Source: Letharia columbiana (taxonomy: Eukaryota; Ascomycota; Lecanoromycetes; Lecanorales; Parmeliaceae). Taken from it: a stretch of DNA of 64,000 nt. The notes under the pieces were generated by a model. The model was not told where the DNA came from, made no database searches, and was given only the letters and a program-made list of their open reading frames with translations. The position numbers were made by a program, and so were the translations under genes. The stretch spans positions 1,077,001-1,141,000 of the forward strand of contig NW_023501049.1 in the NCBI RefSeq assembly GCF_014066305.1, read 5' to 3'. Of this stretch, positions 10,058 to 22,216 are shown one piece after another; the stretch's first letter is position 1, and every line of letters begins with the position of its first letter.

Positions 10058-12794
10058 ATGCCAATAACGCCTCCTCTCAGTACAGGCTTCGGCTATGGCA
10101 TCGTACTGGGCCTGGGCTTTGCTTTTGCCCTCGGCATGATAACCACCACTTATGTCCTCAAGAGGTACCAGGCGGAGGTTCAGACCTCGGAGATGTTCAG
10201 CACGGCTGGAAGAACCGTTAAATCAGGTCTCGTTGCCAGTGCAGTTGTCTCTTCTTGGACCTGGGCTGCCACATTGCTCCAATCCTCTGGAGTGGCCTAC
10301 CGTTATGGAGTCTCTGGACCCTTCTGGTATGCATCCGGTGCTACTGTGCAGATCCTGTTGTTCGCGACTTTGGCAATCGAGTTGAAAAGGAAGGCACCTA
10401 ATGCTCATACCTTCCTTGAGGTTATTCGAGCTCGGTATGGAGTGTATGCTCACTTGGTCTTCACCGTCTTTGGTTTGATGACCAATGTTCTGGTTCGTCA
10501 AGACAGTTATGCCGACCTGAAGTCCAAGGCTAACGAGCGGCTGAAGGTGACCGCTATACTGCTAACAGGAGGCTCTGCTGTCGTAACCGCCCTTACAGGC
10601 ATGCCGACCGCAGCAGCCTGTTTTCTTTTACCGATTGGGGTTGTTCTGTACACGATTGCAGGAGGAATCAAAGCGACTTTTCTTACAGATTACGTTCATA
10701 CGGTCATGATTTTGATCATCATTTTTATCTTCGTGAGTCCTTGCACCCGGGAAATTCTGACTCAGTACAAGATTTACTGACCTCGATGTCTAGGCATTCA
10801 CAGGTAACTGTTGTTGCGGAACTAATTTTGTGAAGATCTGTTCACATTCATATAGCGTACACCACCGATGCCAATCTTGGAAGTCCCGCTAAAGTTTACG
10901 ACCTCTTGGTGACGGCTGCGAGGGACCACCCAGTTGCCGGCAACGCCCAGGGTAGCTACCTGACAATGCGGTCACAAGAAGGAGCCATTTTCTTCGTGAT
11001 AAATCTCGTGGGAAATTTTGGCACGGTATTCATGGACAACGGTACGTGCTTGGGATCCTTCCATGAATACAGGTCATCCCAAGGTACTTTCCTGACGATC
11101 CATAAAAGGCTACTACAACAAAGCCATCGCGGCGAGTCCTGTTCATGCCCTTCCCGGTTACGTGATGGGCGGCCTCAGTTGGTTCGCTATTCCATGGCTT
11201 GCGGCGACCACGATGGGCCTCTCGGCGCTTGCTCTGGAATCTAACCCAGTCTTCCCAACATTTCCTTCTCGAATGGCGGATGAAGATGTTACCGCGGGCT
11301 TGGTCCTCCCCTAGTAAGTGTTTTCTCCCCAGATGCGTACGGCCTTGCATGTCGTAAGACATATTCAGCGAGTACTAGTACTTCTCCATTATATTACATG
11401 CCTCAATTTCGTGCAAAGAACGACTGCTGATTCCGAACTTTGAAAGTGCTGCTGTTGCTCTTTTGGGAAAGGGTGGCGCGGCTGCAACGCTGCTCCTGAT
11501 CTTTATGGGCAAGTACATTCTCGGAGCGCTTTCTTCCTCTCACGGACTCCTTTGCGCGTTGCAAGATATTTTCTGAGAGCAAAAAAGCCCTTAATACCCT
11601 TTTGAATTGTCTCATCGCTCGGTGTTCTGCTCGGAAGGAAAGATGCTGACTCCAAAACCCTCATAGCTGTCACATCAGCCTCCTCTTCTGAATACATCGC
11701 TGTCAGCAGCATATTTACTTATGATATCTACCAGACATATTTTAACCCTAGGGCTTCTGGCAAGATGTTGATTAACATGGCTCATTCTTTTGTGATCGTG
11801 TATGCCATTCTACTGGCAGCATTTTCAACCGGGCTTTACTGTTAGTATCCATAGCAGTCTACCGGCAGATATCCACTAATTACTGTGCAGATATCGGCAT
11901 TTCCATGGGTTACCTATACCTGATGATGGTAGTTGATCATTTCGCGATAGTTGTGTCAAAGTCTCTAACGGCAAGACAGGGCGTTATTATATCGTCTGCT
12001 GTACTTCCAGCAGTTTTGACGTTGATGTGGAAAAAGCAGAATGTTTTCGCCGCGACTCTCTCCCCCATATTGGGCCTTGCTTGCTCCCTTATTGGTGCGT
12101 CCGATTGCCACATCTCGACTCCAGAAGACCAGTCAACTAACACAATACCGAAGCTTGGCTTGTGACTGCCAAAAAGGAGTTTGGCAACCTGTCTGTTACG
12201 AGCACCGGTAGCAATAATCCCATGCTGGCCGGAAACGTCGTCGCCCTGTTGTCGCCCCTTGTCTTCATCCCAATTTTGACCTATGCTTTCGGTCCCCAGA
12301 ACTACGATTACAAATCGATGGCTGCGATTCGTCTGGGCAATGACGAGGACATTGCAGCTGCGGCGCATACAGACCTGGAGGAGATTCCAGGTGTTACCGG
12401 CATGTCAGCGGCTGACTTTGAATCGGAACAAAAGAAGCTTCAACGGGCATCCCTCATTGCTAAGAGCATGACCGGGATCTTGACTCTTGCGCTACTCATC
12501 TTGTGGCCCATGCCCTTGTACGGTACTGGATATATCTTCAGCAAAAAGTTCTTCACCGGTTGGGTTTCCGTGGGTATATTGTGGCTATTCTGCAGCTCGT
12601 TCTGTGTAGGACTGTTCCCACTTTGGGAAGGAAGGCACAGCATGGCCAACACATTCAAGGGTATTGTACGAGACTTGAGCGGGAAGGGTGGGGCGAGTAT
12701 CAGAGGAAGGGCCATGGAAGGGAGCGACGGGTCGACATCGCCTAGGGAAGAGAGCGACAAGGTGGGCGAAGTCGCGATGGAGAAAAAAGAATGA
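10058..12794 (+). CDS. dur3: Urea active transporter DUR3 (sodium:solute symporter family), 10 exons
   Basis: Plasma-membrane urea/H+ symporter that scavenges urea and polyamines as nitrogen source. Start ATG 10058 gives [14 protein letters not shown]. Exons: 10058-10492, 10547-10732, 10794-10803, 10856-11041, 11109-11313, 11447-11508, 11667-11840, 11891-11928, 11980-12094 and 12154-12794, together 683 aa. Family signatures include [53 protein letters not shown] and [15 protein letters not shown], within about 14-15 hydrophobic helices and a hydrophilic tail. Exon 3 is only 10 nt (AFT plus one base). Intron 6 (11509-11666) uses a GC donor (ATGG|GCAAGT). Introns 5 and 6 (133 and 158 nt) belong to the introner-like family described separately; the other introns are 50-67 nt. 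Confidence 0.93.
11314..11446 (+). repeat. Introner-like intron copy (dur3 intron 5)
   Basis: 133-nt intron (GTAAGT...AAG) splitting a Tyr codon. Its 3' part GCTGATTCCGAA (11426-11437) matches the GCTGACTCCGAA block of the nucleoside-transporter introns beyond the branch-site core. The 5' half is diverged, so assignment is moderate. Confidence 0.5.
11509..11666 (+). repeat. Introner-like intron copy with GC-AG splice sites (dur3 intron 6)
   Basis: 158-nt intron. Its 5' end GCAAGTACATTCTCGG parallels the GTACGTACATTCCGG start of the MPP-beta copy. It shares CTTAATACCC (11590-11599) with the second nucleoside-transporter intron, and ends with GCTGACTCC (11645-11653) before the acceptor. The protein reads [12 protein letters not shown] only if the GC donor is used. 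Confidence 0.7.
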
Positions 12795-13018
12795 TCTTTC
12801 GGTGGGGAAGAAAAAAATTGATGGTTAAACAATGTCACGGTCTTGATAATTATACGCACTCTTCGTTCACGCCATGTATTTGCATTTTGTTATGCGCAGA
12901 TAGTAAGTCTCCATTGAGTCATATGCAGATTCCAAACTCCACGCAGTGACATCTTATTCAGCTCAGATCCCAGCTTTTCCGTAGTCGAGTGTCGCTTCTT
13001 GCCCACCAGCCTCCAAAA

Positions 13019-13560
13019 TCATTGAGTCTTGAAAAGCAGAATTGCGCAATGTCCAAGATAAAAGTAGATGAAGTGCTTCGTTTCTATGTCGCTGTCAGCG
13101 TACGGATCATCCGTATGCATTTTGCAGGAGCGTACCGTGTGTGACGAAGCTTCCAAAATTCCTTCCAACGATGCAATGCCATGTAGCCCCTGCGCGAGAG
13201 TCGAACTGATACACTTATTGTCAGGCTTCGTGCTCAAATACAGCTCCGGTATCTTCCAATGTAAAAGACGGCCTGTATGTCCACGTACCTCCTTCTTAAT
13301 GTATTGTGCAATGTCCTTTTCGACTTGAAATTTAGACATGGCCTCCTCGGCTACCTCCACGGCTTGTCGCTGCATTTCCTCGCTCTAGGAAGTCGTGAGT
13401 GTCGCTACCGCTTTCGAGGAATGGGGCTGTAATCACCATATCGGCAGATTTGACCTGCGCTGGAAGGATGTCAGTAGGTGCTACAAAGGTTTGGCAGACC
13501 TAGCAGAAGGAAGAGAAAAGGGTAGGTACCGTCAAGCTTCTCCTTCTTCTCAGTTGCCAT
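13019..13560 (-). CDS. dyn2: Dynein light chain LC8 (DYN2/DLC1), 5 exons
   Basis: LC8 is a small dimeric hub protein of the dynein motor and nuclear pore that binds short linear motifs. Five exons (13560-13530, 13459-13437, 13384-13289, 13205-13136, 13083-13019) give 94 aa: [93 protein letters not shown]. This matches the near-invariant LC8 family end to end. Introns are 70, 52, 83 and 52 nt, almost as much intron as coding sequence, so the gene is invisible as a single frame. Exon phases sum exactly (31+23+96+70+65). Head to head with mrd1. Confidence 0.95.
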
Positions 13561-13874
13561 CACGACTGTTGTCGAGCACTCTGTGAGTCCAAGCTTTCGA
13601 GCAGGCCTACAAGTGACTTCTATTCTTTGTAGAACGCAAACTTCGCGTTTGGACAGGGTAAATATGGTGCTTCGGCTAAGCGCTGTATGAAACGGAGAGA
13701 TGCTTTGTCGCCCAAAGTGCTAGATGCGTCCTGAGAACGATTCTGATAGGGCTGACTTCTGTTCGGGTAGTTCCGTTTCTTAGCTCCGCGTAAAATTACC
13801 GAGCCAAACCAGCGCGCTCAGAAAAGATGATGATCGGGACTCTAGAAGTGCGCAATCTTCAACATCTGCAAGCG
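13561..13874. promoter_or_regulatory. Shared upstream region of dyn2 (-) and mrd1 (+)
   Basis: 314 bases between divergent start codons. An in-frame ATG at 13827 would lengthen Mrd1 by 16 residues, but the RRM begins right after the 13875 ATG. No specific motif is recognised. Confidence 0.4.
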
Positions 13875-16655
13875 ATGGAGTCTTCGAGAATATTTGTCAA
13901 GGGTCTCCCCCCAAATCTGAGTGCTGATGACTTCAAGCGGCACTTCTCGAAGCAGTCTGCAATCACAGATGCAAAATTCATACCTCATAGGCGCATTGGA
14001 TATGTGGGTTATAAGACGCCTGAAGATGCTGCAAAAGCAGTCAAATATCACAACAAATCCTTCGTCCGTATGTCAAAGATTGGCGTCGAGCTCGCTCGTT
14101 CGGTCAAAGATCAGTATGCCCTGGGACCAGGCATCAATTCCGCCAACAGTAGCAAGAGAGAGCACGCAGAATCTCAGGAGCAGAGTCTAACGGATACTAA
14201 CAGCGTTGAGAAAAAGAAGCGAAAACGTCAAGGTCCAGCAGAAGATGGAGGCAAACCCAAGCTACGGGAATTCCTCGAAGTGATGCAACCGCCCTCCAGG
14301 TCAAAAATTTGGGAAAACCAAGATGCCGCAATGTCGCAAGTCTCTGCACGGCCTAGTTCAAAAGCTGAAAATACGGTGACACGAGAAGCTCAAAGCGATG
14401 AGGTTTACGACCACGTGCCAAAAAAAAGGAAGAAAAAAGGGAAAAGTGAGGACGAAAATGTGATGCCTGCTGAGCCTCCAGCATCAGTGGATTTGCCTAG
14501 CATGGATGCGAGGACAGTCCCAAGTGTTTGTGACCTCTCCCAAGAAGCTACACAGGAGCCATTGGCCAAATCGTTAGCAGCCTCAGACGCTGACTGGCTT
14601 CGATCACGGACTAGCAGATTGCTCGGGTTGGTGGACGACGATGACGTGCAACCTACAGTGCTGCCAGAGGACGCTCCAACAGAGAAGATAGGCCTATATG
14701 AGTTTCCAGAGCTGGTCAAAGAGGGAAGTGTATCCGGTGCAAGTTTCCAGACCGACGAGGGATTAGAGGTCGAAGGAGCCGCACTTGACGATAAAGCTGC
14801 TGGTAATGGAAGGCTATTTGTGCGGAACCTCACGTACACAACTACCGAGGAAGACCTACGGAAGCATTTTGAGAACGGAGGTCGCGGGACTATTGAAGAG
14901 GTAAGCCCAGGGCTATATGACTATGTTTTGTGTTTGATCGAGTTCTTGTGATGAACCTCCAGATAGGGACAGCTTATGCTATGCATGTGATGTTACCAGG
15001 AAGAGTATTTTAGTAGATACATCTTGATTCTGAAGAACGAACCGCATTTTCTCTTATTCCTCAGGCAGAGCTTGTTTGTTTTCGAGTGCTGATGATGTTT
15101 AGGTGCACCTTCCTATTGATTCACGGTCTGGCAAAAATAAGGGGTTTGCCCACGTTCAGTATACAGAACCGGTAGCAGCTACGAAGGCGCTTCACATCCT
15201 GGACCGAAAACCTTTCCAAGGCCGTTTACTGCATTTGATGCCAGGCAACCCAAAGAGAGAGACTGCTTTAGATGAATTTGCTATTTCAAAGCTGCCACTA
15301 AAGAAACAACAACAAATCAAGCGCAAAGCTGATGCGGCTTCTTCTACCTTCAATTGGAACTCAATGTATATGAATGTGAGTCTAGAATGGCGGAACAGCC
15401 TCTTTCGTAAAGCTTACGAGTGTTTTCCTAGTCTAATGCTATCATGTCATCGATCTCTGATCGACTTGGCGTAGCAAAATCCGAATTGTTGGATCCAACT
15501 TGCTCAGACACTGCAGTCAAGCAAGCACAGGCTGAAACCCATATTATACAAGAGACTAAATCTTACTTCACGAATCATGGTGTAGATCTAGAAGCCTTCA
15601 AGAAAAAAGAGCGTGGGGATACCGCAATCCTGGTCAAAAACTTTTCCTATGGTACAAAGTCAGAAGAGCTGAAGAAGCTTTTCGAAGCTCACGGCCAAAC
15701 AAAGAAATTACTAATGCCGCCATCTGGCACCATTGCTATTGTGGAGTATGACCAGTCTGATCATGCACGATCAGCATTCGCCAGTCTAGCTTATAGGAAG
15801 TTTAAGGATTCCGTATTATTTCTCGAGAAAGCGCCCAAAAATCTATTCCAAGATGTGCAGGGCCTACCAGACAGCCGGGTAGATGAATCTGCAAATTCTC
15901 AGGGTGCGAAGCCTTCCTCGACGGAATTGCTGGAAAGCAAGGATGCTCCTGGATCCGCCCATACGTCGACACTCTTCGTCCGTAATCTCAACTTTTCGAC
16001 TACTACAGAACGCTTGCGTGAGGTCTTTCAGCCTCTCGAGGGCTTCATGTCGGCTAAGGTGAAGACCAAGCCCGACCCGAAGAAGCCAGGGCAGCTTTTG
16101 AGCATGGGGTTTGGATTCCTCGAATTTCGTTCCAAGAGCAATGCCCAAGCAGCTCTCGCAGCTATGGACGGTTACAGGCTTGATAGTTACGAGCTCCTCA
16201 TTAGAGCGTCGCATAAGGCTATAGATGCGGCGGAAGAGCGTAGGAAGGAAGACCAGGCCAAGAAGATGGCGGCCAGAAACACCAAGATCATCATCAAAAA
16301 TCTGCCGTTTGAAGCTTCCAAAAAAGATGTCCGATCACTATTTGGATCTTACGGCCAGCTGCGATCTGTTCGAGTACCCAAGAAGTTTGATAGCTCTACG
16401 CGGGGCTTTGCTTTTGCAGATTTCGTCACGGCCAGAGAAGCTGAAAACGCAATTGACGCATTGAGAGATACGCACTTACTGGGTAGAAAATTGGTTTTAG
16501 ACTTTGCTGCTGAGGACGCTGTCGATCCTGAGCAAGAAATTGAGAGGATGCAGCAAAGAGTCGGTAAACAAGCCGATAAGGTTGCATTGCAGAGATTGAC
16601 AGGTTCGGGCCGAAAGAAGTTCCATGTCGAAGGAGGCGACGACGATCAAGATTGA
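13875..16655 (+). CDS. mrd1: Mrd1, multiple RNA-binding-domain protein for 18S rRNA processing
   Basis: Nucleolar protein of the small-subunit processome; it binds pre-35S rRNA and U3 to permit cleavage at A0-A2. Exons 13875-14900, 15103-15375 and 15432-16655 give 840 aa. Five RRMs are visible: residues about 2-75 (SRIFVKGLPPNLSADDFKRH), 312-390 (RLFVRNLTYTTTEEDLRKHF), 496-565 (AILVKNFSYGTKSEELKKLF), 612-690 (TLFVRNLNFSTTTERLREVF) and 717-795 (KIIIKNLPFEASKKDVRSLF). A basic linker (KKKRKRQG) and an acidic linker separate RRM1 and RRM2. Five RRMs in this order are diagnostic of Mrd1/RBM19. Intron 1 (14901-15102) is unusually long at 202 nt, intron 2 is 56 nt. The start at 13875 is chosen because the RRM follows directly. 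Confidence 0.95.
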
Positions 16656-17316
16656 TTTCAAGGAGCAGACGACCTGTGACTTGTACCTTGCGACTTTGCC
16701 CTCACGAAGATTGACGAACTATAGGTCCCCGCCCCTTGCATGGCTTGCTAGACATGACCTTCAAAGCATCGCAGCTTTATATCAATCTCACTGTCAGATG
16801 AGTATCAATTGCTTCGACTTGATCTCTTATTTGTTCATTTCATTCCACCGCCTTGGCCAATGTGAGAATTAAGGGTCCAATCTCTGTCCAGTCAACAACC
16901 GGCCATTCCTCGTCATGGACCCCAAGAATGGTCGTCGTCATGGTAGCGCTTCCATTCTCGTGCCTCATCTGGCAAGGCCAGCTCTATCCCTTGCTTGAAC
17001 CAGGTTGGATTCTGCAATTGGAGATTGCAAGTAAGGCTTCCAATACAAGATCTGCCGACTTAGAGCAAGCTCTTTGCGGTCTAGTGCGCTGATCGAGGGC
17101 ATCTCAGCACATCCACGACTCAGTCGTGTTTAATTGCCTCTCTACACCTTTGGCACTAATCTCGATTGTGTATTGAAAAGGAGCAGTTCTACTAAACACC
17201 ACCTCCGTCCTGATATAGTAGCCTGTGCATACTTAAAAAAGCATCATTCCTAATAGTGTCTGTTGCATACCTCCGATAAAGTCATCCTCCATTCCTTATC
17301 CTCACTGCTTACATTC
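16656..17316. other. Intergenic region upstream of the TEA-domain gene
   Basis: 661 bases with short open frames only. No domain, repeat or RNA gene is recognised. It should contain the mrd1 3' end and the promoter of the TEA-domain gene. Confidence 0.4.
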
Positions 17317-20081
17317 ATGGAGCTACATCCGAATGCACTCGTCCTGCTGTCCAATGCTCCTGCCCTCCCCGAAAATGCAGTTGGACTCCCTTCCACGCCG
17401 ACGAACCTTGCGGAAACCCAACCCCCTGAGATATGCAAGAGCTACAATCGTGGTGATGACTGTTCTGCTTGCAGTCTGCCCCATGTATGCTTGCGCTGCA
17501 AGCAGCGTGGTCACCCCGCAACTGATTGTAAATATGGCATACTTCGGCCGAGTTCGGGGAACGTGGGATCGAGTTTATATCAACCACGCATCATCGACTT
17601 GAAGACGGGGGATTCTCAGAAGTATGGGTTCAGACCCGTGTCTTCTCTTGTCAACCCTCCCCATCACTCAGCACAAGCTGCTATCAAAGCAGAACACCCA
17701 AGACGACAGCAACACTCACCGTGGTCGTCACCGAAGGGACTTCTGTACTGGCATGTCGAATATCAGACACCGAGATATCAAGCATATCGGGTGAAATGCA
17801 GGGAAAAGGGATCAAAGGCTGAAATTTGGCCAGACAGGGTAGAAGAGGCTTTTCAAATTGGTTTGTGCTAACGATGAAGAAGACCATTCCGATACTCACT
17901 GACGGGCATCTCATAGCTATACGCCTGTTTCAAAGACGAGGCCGAAAGAAGAAGGAGCTCCATGGCAAACTGCGCGGCGGCAACGAGTTCATTGCAGATT
18001 ATATCTATAAGAGAACCGGGGTAGAGCGTACTCGGAAGCAGGTGTCTAGTCACCTCCAAGTCTTAAAGGCTTTCTTGGGCGAGAACAAACTCTGTGGGTC
18101 TGATGGTCCAAAGTCCCAGCCTGAAGATGCTAATTGCTCAATTTCAGGGATGAGCCTCGTCGCTGACATAAAAGCGGAGAATTCGAACAAGAAAGCACAT
18201 AGTAGTACTGCCCATGAAGAGACCGCGGGTGATTACGGAGACTTGGAGTACGATGATGCATCCGAGTATCAACCTTCGCAAGCATCGTATCGTCGTGTTT
18301 CCAACCGTCCCCCAGCACCGATCGAGATCCTAACATCCAATATGTACCCGGGTCCTACGATACGACGCGTCTTGGAGTTTGCCATGACTCTAACAGAATG
18401 TGATAGCGACGCTCCTCTCCATTCTTACACGTCACTACAGAGCGAAATGGCTTCGGCCCCCAAAACGCTAGCGGATGTCAAAAATTGGCGTGAAATGTAT
18501 CCTCCGTTGGCTGCTGACTATGACAGAGGACAGATTGAGTGTCCAATTTTCCTCTTTGATACTCACTTGAGCTTGATGGACCACTATCACCCTTCAAGCC
18601 TTGATCACCCTTCAAGCCTTGCAATTAAGCTCTCCTTGCATTTCAGTCAGGGTGCGCATTTCACTGAATGGCGCTCATATCCAAGGTTCTACGAACAGAA
18701 TGGTCGTCCGGTAGATCTTACAGAATTCTCAGAGCCATCGGCCGACAACTTGGACAGCTCACAGGTCGAGGGAACGGACGATGCTAAGCTTGGTCAAATA
18801 GCCTTCAGAGGCAGATGGTGGGCCTGGGTCTTCTCCAGCATGATCATAAGGAAAAGCATGATGGATAACATTGGAGACCCTAAATTGATCAGAGAAGAAG
18901 GGGAACGCGCCATTGAAAGAATTCAAGGAATATCTGTGATGCAAGAGATCTGGGCTACGCATCGAGTCTACAATCACCGGCCGCAAAGAATGGCCATCCT
19001 CCTGTGGAAGTTCAGTACAGCAAAAAGCGGGCAGGCAGCCACAACAAGCTGGCGAAGACTTAATGCGCCATTGTCGGCGTACGAGATCCAGTCCCCACAT
19101 CCCACAGCTGAAAAACCTCCTATGACACTTGACACGACTCTTCAAGCGGCATCACCATACGATGCACACTACACTGCTCAGCCCAGCATCTTCTCTGGAT
19201 ATCCAACAGAGGACCTCAACCCTGCTCCTTTGTCAGAAGACAGCTCACCATCGACGACGCCGACTCCGGAAAGCCACTCGTTCCCATCTTCGACCTCCAC
19301 CTTGTTCCCCTCGTCGGTCTCGAATTCGATCTACCCATTGTACCCTTCTCAAGAGTCTTCCTTCCAATCACAAGACTCTGCTTACCCTACCTTGGGTTCT
19401 CTCGATTCTCAGAACTCTGAATACTCTCTCTACCAGCATCACGATATCGTTGAGGCTTCCCACGAATCTTACGGACCTCCCGAATTCGCAGACGGCTCGC
19501 AGGAATGCTACGGATCTCAGGAAGTCATGTATCACTCGCAAGAGTCCTTGTACCAAGAGGCCTCCGAGCTCTACGAGTATCCGTATCAAATGGTCGACGC
19601 TCCAGTCACAGCTTCAACATCCCAAGACTTCACCGGCGGCCAGATCCATTTGTCCTACGCCCAGACTGAGGACTCCCAGTCATCCTACGAGGCACCCCTG
19701 ATTGCACCTCAAGCTAACATGATACCTCAGCACCAGCTTATCCAGCATCCGGAGCAGTTCAATCAGCACGATTACCTTGACCAACATCCGGACGATCTCG
19801 GTGGCGGCCATCATGAACTCGATGAGCAAGCACAATCGCTACCACAACCCTACGAGTTGAATGAACTGACAATCGACTACAATGGGTGGGAGGAAACACT
19901 ACGGTTGAACCCGGACCTCGAACGCCATCTCAGCATCGACGCTGTGGATGAGGTACGCCACATTGGACAAGAGTACATGAGCCGGGTGGGCCAAGAGACC
20001 CTGGAATTGAAACAGGGAGAGGTGCTTGGGGAGGTTCAAGATGAGGAGGGTAGCCCTGGCAGGCAGTTGGAGTATCAGTAA
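17317..20081 (+). CDS. TEA/ATTS-domain transcription factor (AbaA-like) with an N-terminal zinc knuckle
   Basis: TEA/ATTS factors bind CATTCY-type sites; AbaA controls late conidiation in ascomycetes and Tec1 controls filamentation in yeast. Exons 17317-17860 and 17917-20081 encode 902 aa. The TEA domain (about 169-240) reads IWPDRVEEAFQ, then across the 56-nt intron RGRKKKELHGKLRGGNEFIA and GVERTRKQVSSHLQVLKAFL, including the recognition helix. Near the N-terminus, Cys40, Cys49, Cys52, His56 precede Cys58, Cys61, His66, Cys71. The last four have exact CX2CX4HX4C knuckle spacing. I do not know this module from AbaA. A central conserved-looking region (about 340-560) is followed by a Ser/Gln/Tyr/His-rich tail, plausibly an activation domain. 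ATG 17317 is the first in-frame ATG. Orthology to AbaA rather than to another TEA paralogue is not settled. Confidence 0.85.
18586..18621 (+). repeat. Perfect 18-nt tandem duplication inside the TEA-factor gene
   Basis: The 18-mer ATCACCCTTCAAGCCTTG occurs twice back to back (18586-18603 and 18604-18621). It keeps frame and duplicates the peptide HPSSLD/HPSSLA. This looks like a recent in-frame slippage event. Confidence 0.85.
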
Positions 20082-21060
20082 ACGAGCGGCATTGTTTACG
20101 AAAGTACGACGGAAATTCTCACGCCTTTTTGGATGAACTTATGATGTTAAAAGTCGAACAATTGTTAATGATGATCATCTACATTCTCCTGGTGTCCGCA
20201 TTCCTGCCAGAGATTGCGAATAACCACATTCTTCCGCCACGCTCTTGAACCAATTTCAGCGGCAGTTGCCGGGGTCCAGATTAGGTTCTGGATCTAAGCA
20301 TAAAAACCAGAGGATAAAGCCTGACAGCCAAAGATTCGTCTTGAGCAGCCTTTGTAGTCAGGCGATAGAGTACATACGCTCGTCGGAGGAAGCAGGGTGC
20401 AAAAAGGGCAGGTACGAATCAAGGGTGTGAGATGATTCATAAGCTCCCGTCTGAGCTTAGCTTTCCGAGCTTGGAGGCAACCGGGGTGGGGAGGCAGTGC
20501 TATAGAAGAAGCTGAAGCAAGCCGCTGGGACACGGCGGGATGTTTTTAATTGGAAGTTTGAGGCTGATGGAGGAAGGATGGGTGGTCACTGGTTGGGATG
20601 ATGCAGGTACCCAGAGGATGTGGCAAAGCAGGCAACTCGGACGTATGCCTTCAGTCTGCTGATATTAAAGGACCTTCCAAGTCGTCTGATGGAAAAAGAT
20701 ATATGGTGATGTGTTTGTCCTTCCTGTTACTTTGGGGTACCGAGCACTCGATCGAAAGAGGGAAAAGGGACAAGGGTTAAGCGGGATGTAAGTGTAGATA
20801 AGTGTGTGGGGATATGTAGGTGAAGTGAGAGAGAAATTGAGGGTGGAGAAGAGCAGGGCAGTGGAGCGGAAGGGCACCGGTAGTTTTTAGTCCAACTCTG
20901 ACATCCGCACCATTTTATTAGGGCTCCCGGAAAGGGCAAGAATTCGCCCCCTCCGGGCACCCCGCAAGCCAGTCGATAGCCGATATTCGATCCGATCATA
21001 TGAATACTTTATCTTCGCCTTGATATTTTGATATTTGCGAGCCCATCGCATCATTCAACG

Positions 21061-21092
21061 ACTGACTGACTGATTGATTGATTGATTGATTG
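21061..21092. repeat. Tetranucleotide microsatellite (GACT/GATT)n
   Basis: Three ACTG-phase units pass into about five GATT units. A second short GATT run lies at about 21322-21335. Confidence 0.85.
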
Positions 21093-22126
21093 CTGCTCCG
21101 AAGGACCCAAAGGAAGAAGGGCCGCTTGGACCTTGACAGACGGCAGTCAGACAGAGTATTAGCCGAGGCAAACATCAAGGGAGAAGGAGCAGGCGTCACC
21201 ACGTTTCGGATCATTATTGCTGCCTTATGCCTTATGCCTGATTACAACATGTACCTTATCCTAACAGTAATGGACTTTATTCCCTTATTATTTTGCTGGC
21301 AAGATTAAAGTACTACCTTATTGATTGATTGATTACATCATACTACCCTGAAGTCTTGCCTTGATGGCCGACTATGCGAGACGCGTAACTAATCTATCTA
21401 ACCGTTTTTGGACTAGCCGAAAGCTGAAAGGGGGTCCCCTACAAACGCAGAGCCCCTGACTCAAGTGCCGTATCCTTCTTTTGACCCGTAACCCTCATTG
21501 TGTGTGTGCTTGTAGACTGAATGAAGGACTCCACTGAGCCCGGGAGTCCCGTAGAAAACAATATCCAAATCCCAACTCTTTGTCAATCATTCTGCTCGGC
21601 GGGGTTGCTCTGACGGTTACTGAAGGTCACTACTCCTCAGCAATCCATTGCTCGGTGGACAAGGCCGAGGTTCAAGATCCGGTACCACCACGTCGGATAC
21701 GTTTCGATAGAGCGAGGTCGAACGATTTGTGCTGTGTATCTCAAGGCACCTCCAGAAGGCACGAAGAAAGGTGGAGATTCTTTCGCGTTGTAGGCTGATT
21801 GCTAGTCGATGAAGGGAAAAGAGACGTGTCTCTTGGGGTAGTGTGGTGTAACGGTGTGGTTTGGATTGGCGAATTAGTGTAAAGTGAAATGTAGTTGTTC
21901 AGTGTAAAGGCGTTGAAGCTAAATGACTGAAATGACACGTGGCGTCTGGTGCCGATGTCGAAGAGCAGAATTGGTATTGTTGTTGCTGATGATAATGATG
22001 ATGATGTTGCTTTTAGGAGGGGAAGGTCGGTGTGTGACAGTGATAATTGACTATTAAATCCAGTGAGAGGAGGGAATGCTGCCTCTCGAAAGGACGCGTT
22101 GCTTTGCGGTCTTCAGGGGTCATTTT

Positions 22127-22216
22127 GTCCTGAGGCCCAAGTCGTGTGATCGCTTCTTATTGGTACGGGCCCTATACCAATAATGAGCTGATCACCGTAC
22201 TGAAGGCCTCAGGTCC
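22127..22216. repeat. Imperfect 90-nt palindrome centred on GGGCCC
   Basis: Left arm blocks GTCCTGAGGCC, GTGATC and TTATTGGTA are mirrored on the right as TACCAATAATGAG, GATCAC and GGCCTCAGG around GGGCCC at 22167-22172. The RNA could form a long imperfect hairpin. It could be a MITE remnant, a hairpin RNA source or a structured leader. Confidence 0.7.

Noticed and set aside
14901..15102. The 202-nt mrd1 intron as another introner-like copy.
   Set aside because: It ends GTGCTGATGATGTTTAG but shows neither the GGAGCAAAGG block nor the CGAA extension. Length alone is not enough.
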